Below are positions 7,138 to 15,337 of a stretch of 35,321 nucleotides of DNA, in pieces. Numbering within the stretch: position 1 is the first letter of the stretch; every line of letters begins with the position of its first letter. The notes under the pieces were generated by a model, which worked only from the letters and a program-made list of their open reading frames with translations, did not search any database and was not told the DNA's origin. Made by a program: the position numbers and the translations under genes. The stretch is taken from positions 1 to 35,321 of the forward strand of contig JAOPYK010000198.1 in assembly GCA_025964695.1 (NCBI GenBank), given 5' to 3'. Origin of the DNA: Streptosporangiaceae bacterium (GTDB taxonomy: Bacteria > Actinomycetota > Actinomycetes > Streptosporangiales > Streptosporangiaceae).

Positions 7138-8748
7138 ATGGGACGAGGCAGGCTCGTGGCGCTCGCGGTGGTCACCGCAGTCGTGCTGGTGCTGGCCGGG
7201 GCGGGTGCGTTCTGGGTGTTGCGGACCGAGGGCAGCCCGCGGCAGGTCTCCGCGGAGTTTCTGGCGGCCTGGCAGAGGGGCGACTTCCCGGCGATGCGGC
7301 GGCTGTCGGCCGGCGCACCGGCGGACCTGGCCGCCCCGTACGTCCAGATGAACGGCGCGCTCGGGGTGACCGCCGTCCGGATACGGCCCGGAGCCGTCCA
7401 GTCCGGCTCGCCGCGTAAGGTGCCCTTCACCGCGGGGCTCACGCTGCGCAGCGGTGGCACCTGGACCTACCAGGGCGCACTCACCCTCACCGACAAGGGT
7501 CGGCGCTGGCGGGTGGCTTGGACACCCGCGGCCGTGCACCCACGGCTGGCACCCGGCCGGCAACTGGCGCTGACCGCCACCTGGCCGAGCCGGGGGCACA
7601 TCCTGGCCGCCGACGGCTCGCGTATCGACGTCCCCGGGGTGTCGGGCTCGGTCCAGCAGCTCGCGGGTGTGCTGGGCCCGGCCACCGTCGCCGACGTGCG
7701 GCGGCTCGGGCCGCCCTACAAGAAGGGCGACCAGGTCGGGCACGGCGGCCTCCAGCAGGAGAAGGAGCAGCAGTTGGCCGGTGTGCCGGGCGTCGGGATC
7801 CGCCTGGTGGGCGGTGGCCCGGCCGAGGAAATCGGTCGCATCGCGGGCAAGAACGGCACGGAGGTTCGTACGAGCCTCGATCCGAAGATCCAGTCGGCCG
7901 CGGCCAAGGCGATCACTTCACAGAAGAAGCCCGCGGCGCTGGTGGCGTTGCGGCCCTCCACCGGCGAGATCCTGGCGGCCGCCAACCAGCCGGGCGGGTT
8001 CAGCCGGGCGTTGCTGGGCCAGTATCCGCCGGGATCCACGTTCAAGGTGGTCACCGCCGCGGCGTTGCTGTCGGCCGGGCTGCGCCCTGCCGACCGTGTG
8101 ACCTGCACCAAGACGGCGAACATCGGCGGCCGGTCGTTCCAGAACTTCGAAGGTGAGCAGTTCGGCGCGCTGGACTTCCTGACCGCCTTCGCGCACTCCT
8201 GCAACACGGTCTTCGCCACCGAGGCGACCCGGCGGCTCAAGGCCGCGCAACTGGCCAAGACGGCCCGCGACTTCGGGTTCGGCGTGCCGATCACACCGGG
8301 TGTCCCGGCGGCCCGCGGCGCCTTCCCCCCGCCGAAGGACGATGCCGAGTTCGCCGCCGCCTCGTTCGGCCAGGGCCGGGTGCTGGCCAGCCCCCTGAAC
8401 ATGGCGGCGGTCGCGGCGGCCGTCAAGGACGGCACCTGGCGGCCACCGATGCTGGTCGCCGGCGGGCAGCGCCCACCCGGCCGGCCGTTGGACGCCACGG
8501 TGACCTCCGGTCTGCGGCCGATGATGGCCGCGGTGGTCACCAAGGGCACCGCCAAGGACGCCGGATTGCCGGCCGGGACGGCGGGCAAGACCGGCACCGC
8601 CGAGTTCGGCACCGGTGCCAAACCACCGACACACGCCTGGTTCATCGGCTACCGCGGTGACCTGGCCTTCGCTGTGATCGTCGAGGGCGGCGGCACCGGC
8701 GGCAGCGCGGCGGCCCCGCTGGCCGCCACTTTCCTACGCTCCCTCTGA
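7138..8748 (+). CDS. class B penicillin-binding protein (transpeptidase)
   Basis: This 536-residue peptidoglycan DD-transpeptidase has an N-terminal membrane anchor (about residues 6-27) and then an NTF2-like MecA_N domain (about 33-140, SAEFLAAWQRGDF). A dimerisation region (TWPSRGHILAADGSRI) and the C-terminal transpeptidase domain follow. Catalytic motifs are intact: S300-TFK303, S354-C-N356 and K484-TG. It should cross-link peptidoglycan outside the membrane. The MecA_N plus short dimer-domain layout resembles the PBPs of many actinomycetes and low-affinity PBPs such as PBP2a; beta-lactam affinity cannot be read from the sequence. The ATG at 7138 follows TTGGGGGAG closely. The DUF72 gene starts 18 bases downstream and is probably co-transcribed. 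Confidence 0.94.
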   Translation: MGRGRLVALAVVTAVVLVLAGAGAFWVLRTEGSPRQVSAEFLAAWQRGDFPAMRRLSAGAPADLAAPYVQMNGALGVTAVRIRPGAVQSGSPRKVPFTAGLTLRSGGTWTYQGALTLTDKGRRWRVAWTPAAVHPRLAPGRQLALTATWPSRGHILAADGSRIDVPGVSGSVQQLAGVLGPATVADVRRLGPPYKKGDQVGHGGLQQEKEQQLAGVPGVGIRLVGGGPAEEIGRIAGKNGTEVRTSLDPKIQSAAAKAITSQKKPAALVALRPSTGEILAAANQPGGFSRALLGQYPPGSTFKVVTAAALLSAGLRPADRVTCTKTANIGGRSFQNFEGEQFGALDFLTAFAHSCNTVFATEATRRLKAAQLAKTARDFGFGVPITPGVPAARGAFPPPKDDAEFAAASFGQGRVLASPLNMAAVAAAVKDGTWRPPMLVAGGQRPPGRPLDATVTSGLRPMMAAVVTKGTAKDAGLPAGTAGKTGTAEFGTGAKPPTHAWFIGYRGDLAFAVIVEGGGTGGSAAAPLAATFLRSL

Positions 8749-8766
8749 GATTTCCGAGGTGGTGAC

Positions 8767-9663
8767 ATGGGCGACATTCTGATCGGCACCGCATCCTGGA
8801 CGGACAAGACACTGCTGGCGTCGGGGTGGTACCCGCCGGAGGTGAAGACCGCGGAGCAACGATTGCGGTTCTACGCTTCCCAGTTTCCGCTGGTGGAGGT
8901 GGACGCGACGTACTACGCACCGCCGGCCGAGCAGACCGTCGGCTACTGGCGGGACCGCACACCGGAGCACTTCACGTTCAACGTCAAGGCCTTCTCCCTG
9001 CTCACCCAGCACCCGACCCGGCCCGGCGCGCTCTACAAGGACCTGCGCGAAAAGGTGCCGGACAAGAAGAACTTGTACCTCAAGGACGTGCCCGACGAGG
9101 TCACCGAGGAGGTATGGCAGCGATTCCTGGACTCCCTGTGGCCGCTGCACGAGGCGGGCAAGCTGGGCGCGCTGCTGTTCCAGTTTCCGCAGTGGTTCCC
9201 GATCGGCAAGCACAACCGAGAGTACATTCTGCGGGTCAAGGAGCGTTGCGCGCCGATGCGGATCTGTGTGGAGTTCCGCAACCGCACGTGGATGACCGAA
9301 GAGAACCAGGCCGGGACACTGGACTTCCTGACGAGCTATGGCATTCCGTACGTCAGCGTGGACATGCCGCAGGGCCACCCGAGCTCGATCCCACCGGTAC
9401 TGGCCGCCACCTCCGATTTGGCCGTCGTACGCTTCCACGGCCATAGCGACAAGTGGACCAGCAACGACATCTACGAGCGGTTCGGCTATTTCTACAGCGA
9501 GGACGAGGTGCGCGACTGGGCGGGAAGGATCCGGAATCTGGCCCAGCACGCAGAGACGACCCACGTCCTGTACAACAACTGCCGTAGCGACTTCTCTCAG
9601 CGCAACGCGGCCCAGCTCGCGGCGCTGCTCGGTGACCGGCCGACCGGGTCGGACCCTTACTGA
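8767..9663 (+). CDS. DUF72 (YecE-like) TIM-barrel protein
   Basis: The 298-residue protein has the DUF72 signatures: GTASWTDKTLLASGWYPP at the start, FPLVEVDATYYAPP, FNVKAFSLLTQHPTRP, LLFQFPQWF, CVEFRNRTWM, VVRFHGHSDKW and a C-terminal YNNCRSDFSQRNA segment. The fold is a TIM barrel; no enzymatic activity is firmly established for the family. It is cytoplasmic. The start ATG follows GAGGTGGTGAC, and the 18-base gap to the PBP gene suggests one transcript, though a functional link to cell wall synthesis is only positional. Confidence 0.92.
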   Translation: MGDILIGTASWTDKTLLASGWYPPEVKTAEQRLRFYASQFPLVEVDATYYAPPAEQTVGYWRDRTPEHFTFNVKAFSLLTQHPTRPGALYKDLREKVPDKKNLYLKDVPDEVTEEVWQRFLDSLWPLHEAGKLGALLFQFPQWFPIGKHNREYILRVKERCAPMRICVEFRNRTWMTEENQAGTLDFLTSYGIPYVSVDMPQGHPSSIPPVLAATSDLAVVRFHGHSDKWTSNDIYERFGYFYSEDEVRDWAGRIRNLAQHAETTHVLYNNCRSDFSQRNAAQLAALLGDRPTGSDPY

Positions 9664-9670
9664 CGCGCGC

Positions 9671-9713
9671 GTACCGCCTCCGTACCATGGTCACCGGTAC
9701 CGCCTCCGTACCA
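9671..9713. repeat. 17-bp direct repeat pair
   Basis: GTACCGCCTCCGTACCA occurs twice (9671-9687 and 9697-9713), 26 bases apart start to start, directly after the DUF72 stop. Part of it (9684-9710) is the inverted copy of 6819-6845. Each unit has GTAC at both ends. The rest of 9714-9927 shows no gene. Confidence 0.6.
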
Positions 9714-9927
9714 GCAGAAGGCCCCGTCCGCCGTTGGAGCTGAGCCCGCCTCGAATTGCTCGTGGGTCATCAGGTCCGCCGACTGCTGCCGATGAATCAC
9801 CGCCGGCCCGCGTGCCTCCTCGTAAACCGGCTGTGAACTGGGGTTTTCCCGCCCGGCGGCCGTTCCGCCGACGGTTCGGCAGGGCCGGGCGTCGGGGCTC
9901 CTCCCGGCCCTCTATAGCCTGCCTGGC

Positions 9928-10980
9928 ATGGAGCATCGCAGACTGGGTGACTCGGGCATGGTCGTGTCGGCCTACGCGCTGGGCACGATGACGTTCGGCG
10001 GCGCGACCGACGAGGCCGGGTCGCACAAACAGCTGGACCGGTTCGTTGACGCCGGCGGAACGCTCGTGGACACCGCCGACGTCTACACCGGCGGGGAATC
10101 CGAGTCGATCGTCGGGCGCTGGCTGGCGGCCCGGCCGGCCGAGGTCACCGATCGGGTGATCCTGGCCTCCAAAGGGCGGTTCCCCACCGCGGACGATCCC
10201 AACGGGGTCGGCCTGTCCCGGCGTCATCTGGCCCGGGCGCTGGACGCGTCGCTGCGCCGCCTGGGCGTAGCGACGATCGACCTCTACCAGGTGCACGCAT
10301 GGGATCCGCTGACTCCCCTGGAGGAGACGCTGTCGTTCCTGGACGACGCGGTGCACGCCGGCAAGATCGGCTACATCGGGCTGTCCAATTTCACCGGATG
10401 GCAGCTGCAGCGCGCGGTGGACGTGGCGGCCTTCACCGGACGGACCCGGCCGGTCAGCCTGCAGCCGCAGTACAACCTGTTGAGCCGGGAGCTGGAGTGG
10501 GAGATCGTGCCGGCCGCGCAGGCCAACGGGCTGGGGCTGCTCCCCTGGTCACCGCTCGCGGGCGGCCTGCTCACCGGTAAGTACAAGCGTGGCGAACGGC
10601 CCGCCTCCCAGACCAGGTTCGGCGACCGGTCCATGCCCAGCCAGGTCATGTACGAGGCGCGGAGCGCTCAGCAGCGGACCTGGGACGTCATCGAGGCGGT
10701 GGCCGCGGTCGCCGCCGACCGCGGAGTGTCATCGGCACAGGTGGCGCTGGCCTGGGTGGCGGCCCGGCCGGGGGTGACGTCGGTCATCCTCGGCGCGCGT
10801 GCGCTGGACCAGCTCGAGGACAACCTGGCCGCCGCCGACCTGACCCTGACCGCCGAGGAGATCCAGCGGCTGGACACCGCCAGCGATCCCGCTCCGGCGG
10901 ACTACCCTTACGGGAACTTCGGCGCCTTCCAGCGCCTGCGCCCGATCACCGGCGGCCGCCCCAGCCTGAGCACCCGCTGA
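9928..10980 (+). CDS. aldo/keto reductase (NADPH-dependent)
   Basis: The 350-residue (beta/alpha)8 oxidoreductase has the AKR tetrad D48 and Y53 (DTADVY), K82 (ASKG) and H123 (YQVHAWD), the GLSN motif and the C-terminal NADP-binding stretch near SVILGAR. It resembles the YajO/Tas-like reductases that reduce small aldehydes and ketones; the substrate is unknown. It is monocistronic. There is no Shine-Dalgarno sequence before the ATG, but TATAGC lies at 9913-9918, nine bases before it. That spacing fits a leaderless or nearly leaderless mRNA, which is common in actinomycetes. Confidence 0.93.
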   Translation: MEHRRLGDSGMVVSAYALGTMTFGGATDEAGSHKQLDRFVDAGGTLVDTADVYTGGESESIVGRWLAARPAEVTDRVILASKGRFPTADDPNGVGLSRRHLARALDASLRRLGVATIDLYQVHAWDPLTPLEETLSFLDDAVHAGKIGYIGLSNFTGWQLQRAVDVAAFTGRTRPVSLQPQYNLLSRELEWEIVPAAQANGLGLLPWSPLAGGLLTGKYKRGERPASQTRFGDRSMPSQVMYEARSAQQRTWDVIEAVAAVAADRGVSSAQVALAWVAARPGVTSVILGARALDQLEDNLAAADLTLTAEEIQRLDTASDPAPADYPYGNFGAFQRLRPITGGRPSLSTR

Positions 10981-10982
10981 CG

Positions 10983-11191
10983 CCCGCTCCACCGGCGCTC
11001 GCCACCGGCGACAACACCACGGTGCGCCTGTGGGACATGGTCCGCCACACCCAGACGACGGCCTTCATCGGCCACACCGACGCCGCCGGGCACACCGACA
11101 TGTGGTGTCCCTCGCCTTCACCCCGGACGGATCGATCCTGGCCAGCGCGAGCAACGACGACACCGTCCGGCTGTGGCGCCTGCCGCGCTGA
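10983..11191 (+). pseudogene. WD40-repeat protein C-terminal remnant, frameshifted
   Basis: Directly after the reductase stop, one frame encodes LATGDNTTVRLWD...TAFIGHTDAAGHTD. A different frame then continues with VVSLAFTPDGSILASASNDDTVRLW and a TGA at 11189-11191. Both are textbook WD40 blades (GHTD...V.SLAF.PDG..LAS.S.D.TVRLW). The break near 11095 is a frameshift with a small duplication of GHTD sequence. No upstream blades or start remain, so this is the last one and a half repeats of a lost WD40 protein. A strong hairpin follows it. Confidence 0.8.
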
Positions 11192-11209
11192 GACCGGCCG
11201 GTGCGGGCA

Positions 11210-11241
11210 CGGGGAGGACATCCGAAATGATGTCCTCCCCG
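11210..11241. terminator. strong bidirectional terminator hairpin
   Basis: CGGGGAGGACAT and ATGTCCTCCCCG form a perfect 12-bp stem around an 8-base loop. It lies between plus-strand gene remains and the 3' end of the minus-strand alcohol dehydrogenase gene (11254), so it can end transcription from both sides. Confidence 0.8.
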
Positions 11242-11253
11242 CGGCTGGTGGGC

Positions 11254-12426
<1,173 letters not shown>

Positions 12427-12428
12427 CT

Positions 12429-13367
12429 CTACCTCCTACCGATGGGCTGCGCCGGCCGCTGCCGCACCTGGCGCCGCGCGTACGTGCCTTCAGGGCTGCC
12501 TTCGGAACGGACCACCTCGCCGGTCTCCAGTACCTGCTTGAACCGCCGCAGGTCATCGCGTACCTGCTGCTCGGGATGCTCGCCGAAGAGCCTGGCCACC
12601 GCCGCGCCAAGTTTGCCGCCGGGTAGCTCGAACTCCATCTGCACCCGTACCTCGGTGCCCCGCCCGCCTGGCGCTTCGGCGAAGCGGACCGAACCGGAGT
12701 TGGTCACGTCCGCTCCCTCCAGCGACCGCCAGGTGATGAGTTCGTCGGGTATCTCCGCGACGATCTCGGCATCCCACTCGACGGGCCTGCCGATCGGCGA
12801 CCTCGCGGTCCAGTGCGAACGCCCGCCCCCCGTCTCCTGGACCGATTCCAGATGGCTCATGAAGCTGGGCAGGTTGTCGAAGAGGTGCCAGAAAAGAAAG
12901 ACCTCGGGGCGGGGATTCCGCACGGTGATCGCCGCTCGCAGGCGCATGGTGCCCTTGGTGATGAGTTTCCCGCCGCGGCCCCGCTCGGCCTTCATCATCC
13001 GGTAGGCGGTATAGAGGTCCAGCGCGGTGATGCCCACGACTGCTGCGGTGACCGCGGCGACTCGCATTCGCCGTTGGCCGTCGCGGTTGCGCAACGCTTG
13101 TGCCAGCGTGGTCAGATCCATGGCGTCGCCCGCGACACGGGTCCACACCCAGCTCGTGGGGCGGCGGCCACGCAGGAGCCCGGCGGCGTGCATCAGCTCC
13201 CGCATTCCCACCAACGGGACCATCGCGCGAGCGTGTACGGAGTCGTCTACACCGCTGAGCCGGCTGACGGCACGCGGGGCGGCCAGCTGTGCCAGCCCAA
13301 GGCCGAGGCTGCCCCACCCTAAGGCGCGGGCGAGCCGTTTCGCATTCGGGTCGTACTGGTCGGTCAT
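12429..13367 (-). CDS. SRPBCC (cyclase/dehydrase-like) protein with N-terminal membrane region
   Basis: This protein is about 312 residues. The N-terminal half has hydrophobic stretches ([39 protein letters not shown]) that suggest membrane association. The C-terminal half, from about residue 145, is a START-like SRPBCC domain ([29 protein letters not shown]...[15 protein letters not shown]). Such two-part proteins are often encoded next to zinc alcohol dehydrogenases and GH15 enzymes in actinomycete stress loci; the ligand is unknown. The frame extends to 13424, but the ATG at 13367 is preferred because GGGGA lies five bases upstream. A sigma-B-like promoter sits about 60 bases upstream. Confidence 0.88.
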   Translation of the reverse strand: MTDQYDPNAKRLARALGWGSLGLGLAQLAAPRAVSRLSGVDDSVHARAMVPLVGMRELMHAAGLLRGRRPTSWVWTRVAGDAMDLTTLAQALRNRDGQRRMRVAAVTAAVVGITALDLYTAYRMMKAERGRGGKLITKGTMRLRAAITVRNPRPEVFLFWHLFDNLPSFMSHLESVQETGGGRSHWTARSPIGRPVEWDAEIVAEIPDELITWRSLEGADVTNSGSVRFAEAPGGRGTEVRVQMEFELPGGKLGAAVARLFGEHPEQQVRDDLRRFKQVLETGEVVRSEGSPEGTYARRQVRQRPAQPIGRR

Positions 13368-13427
13368 GGTTTCCCCAACTGCTCTCATTGCCATCTTGAC
13401 CTGCTGTTTCATGCCATCGCGCAATCC

Positions 13428-13452
13428 CTACCCCGTCGGCGGCGGCCCATAC
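13428..13452 (-). promoter_or_regulatory. sigma-B-like promoter for the SRPBCC-alcohol dehydrogenase operon
   Basis: On the minus strand, GTAT (13452-13449), 15 bases, then GGGTAG (13433-13428) approximates the Streptomyces sigma-B-type consensus GNNT-N14-16-GGGTAY, with a mismatch at the last base. The start site would fall near 13420, about 50 bases before the ATG. The rest of 13368-13652 shows no gene. Confidence 0.35.
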
Positions 13453-13652
13453 GGCGGGCAGCTGATGCAATCACGCACAGTCACGATGTCGACGGCAGCG
13501 AGGTCGCACCTCGTCACACCAGGGAGTCCCCAGGCCGACGAGGACGAGGCTCAGTAGGGATCAGCTCGTCGGCTATCCCCCTACGTCTGTGACCAGCTCG
13601 CCATGGCCCGCATGAGCCGAGGTCGCCGGGGCGGCGGAGCGGCGTGCCGGTT

Positions 13653-15161
13653 TCAGAGGGCGCGCAGCAGCTTCCGGCTGTTCGCCTTCTTCCATACCGC
13701 GGGCAGATCTTCGAGCGCGCGGGTGCCCGCGCAACGCTGAACGCCGGCGAGTTCGCCGATGACGAAGGCGTCGTCCGGCGCGGTGTCCGGCCGCGAAGCG
13801 ATCCCGGCGAGGTGCTGCTTGGCGACGACCCCGTCCTGGTAGGCGCCGAGAACCCCCTGGATCCGCTCGGCGCCGCGGGCGAGCCTGCGGGCCGGCTTGC
13901 CGAGGACCAGCGTGGCCGCTTCGGCGGTGTAGCGGGCCCGCTTGGCCGCCTTCCGGGTTCTGTGCAGCGCACCATCGCGGTCGCGTCCCGCGGGGAGCCG
14001 GTCGGCCTCATCATGGGCACGGGCCATCTTGCGCCAGGCCCGGGTCACCACCCGAGGGATCTCCTGGTCCGCGGCGCGATGGGCGCGTTCGGTGACGGGC
14101 GGGTCGGCGATGAAGGTGTCGAGGGCGTCGAGCAGCGCGAGATACCGCGGAGTCAGCAGGGTCCTCCTGAGCCGGTCGCGGGCCGCGCGCTCGTCCCGCG
14201 CCATCGCGGCCAGCCAGGCCGGCTCCCGCGGAGTGTCCAGCAGTTCGGCGAGCTGCCGCGTGTACCGAGCGCGCAGCACCTCAAGGTCGCGGACCTCACC
14301 GAGCGCGTCGGCCAGCCACTTCAGCTCCGTGTCGAGCGGGTCTACGCGCGCGCGGTCCAGCAGCTTTCGATGGGTGCGCAGGATGCTGCGGATCCGGCGG
14401 ACCGCGACGCGCATCTTGTGGACCGAGTCGTCGTCGTGGTCGGCGAGGCGCACGAGCGGGTCGTAGCCGAGCAGCCGCTCGGTCTGCCGGGCGAGGTAGG
14501 TGGTCATCGCCTCCCCGGCGGTACGGGTAGCCTCGGGCAGTTCGACGTGGGAGACCTCGTCACCGAGCACCACGTCCAGTTTCGCGGCCACCCGGCTCTT
14601 GCGCGCGCCGGAGCCGCGCAGCCGCTTGCCGACGGCCTTCACCACGGCCGGGGAGCCGTCGACGAGCTCGACCTCGAGCTCCCGCCAGGTCTTCCAGCCC
14701 GCGCCGTTCGGGGCGCGGCCGAGGCGCTGCGCCGTCACGCTGTCGTCGGCGAGCTCGGCCAGGACCGTGCCGTCCGCGGCCAGCAGGGCGCGCTCGGTTC
14801 GCTGGGTCTCCAGCTGGGCGACCGGCACGAGTTCCCGGCCCCGGGTGTAGGCGACGACGAGGTCGGACAGCCGGGTGGGCACGGTTTCCGTGCCGGGACC
14901 GAGCGGGGCGTGGATCTCCTGTTTGGCGCCCTTGCCGACCGGCAGCTTGAGATGCCAGCCGGCGTCCTCACCTCCGGTACGGCGGCGCAGGGTGATGCCC
15001 CGGGCGGCCAGGCGCAGATCCTCGGTGTCGTAGTAGCGCGCGATGAGCGTGTGCGTCTTCGGCTCGGCCACCCCGGAGAGGCCCGGCACGTCGCGCAAAT
15101 CGGGGAGGGAGAAGCCGCTGCCGGTCTCGTACTTCCTTTCGATCTCCAAATGGCTGGCCAT
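13653..15161 (-). CDS. CYTH and CHAD domain-containing protein
   Basis: This 502-residue protein has an N-terminal CYTH domain (about 1-200) beginning HLEIERKYE, with the ExExK signature of the triphosphate tunnel metalloenzyme fold, and RYYDTEDLRLAARGITLRRR. The CHAD domain (about 215-500) has conserved basic/histidine helices, VHKMRVAVRRIRSILR and LHRTRKAAKRARYTAE. CYTH proteins bind or hydrolyse triphosphates, and CHAD domains bind polyphosphate, so a polyphosphate-linked role is likely; the exact reaction is not known. The start is supported by AAAGGAAG upstream of the ATG. It is monocistronic and divergent from the molybdenum hydroxylase operon. Confidence 0.93.
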   Translation of the reverse strand: MASHLEIERKYETGSGFSLPDLRDVPGLSGVAEPKTHTLIARYYDTEDLRLAARGITLRRRTGGEDAGWHLKLPVGKGAKQEIHAPLGPGTETVPTRLSDLVVAYTRGRELVPVAQLETQRTERALLAADGTVLAELADDSVTAQRLGRAPNGAGWKTWRELEVELVDGSPAVVKAVGKRLRGSGARKSRVAAKLDVVLGDEVSHVELPEATRTAGEAMTTYLARQTERLLGYDPLVRLADHDDDSVHKMRVAVRRIRSILRTHRKLLDRARVDPLDTELKWLADALGEVRDLEVLRARYTRQLAELLDTPREPAWLAAMARDERAARDRLRRTLLTPRYLALLDALDTFIADPPVTERAHRAADQEIPRVVTRAWRKMARAHDEADRLPAGRDRDGALHRTRKAAKRARYTAEAATLVLGKPARRLARGAERIQGVLGAYQDGVVAKQHLAGIASRPDTAPDDAFVIGELAGVQRCAGTRALEDLPAVWKKANSRKLLRAL

Positions 15162-15275
15162 GATCTTCCTTTCGTTGACGTTCGGCGCTGCCAGTGGCCC
15201 TACCCAGGAGCACGCCGATCTCTCGGGCGAGAAGCATCTGTCTGGGGTGTTTACACAGGTAAGAGCGATTTAGTC

Positions 15276-15301
15276 GTTTTAACGGGTTCCCGGCCGGGTA
15301 C
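15276..15301 (+). promoter_or_regulatory. sigma-B-like promoter of the molybdenum hydroxylase operon
   Basis: GTTT (15276-15279), 16 bases, then GGGTAC (15296-15301) is a full match to the Streptomyces sigma-B-type consensus GNNT-N14-16-GGGTAY. The predicted start site, about 15308, leaves a 30-base leader carrying GGGGGAGG before the GTG at 15338. It suggests stress or stationary-phase expression. Confidence 0.55.
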
Positions 15302-15337
15302 CAGGCAGTGGCCTGGGGCTTTCGGGGGGAGGCCGTC

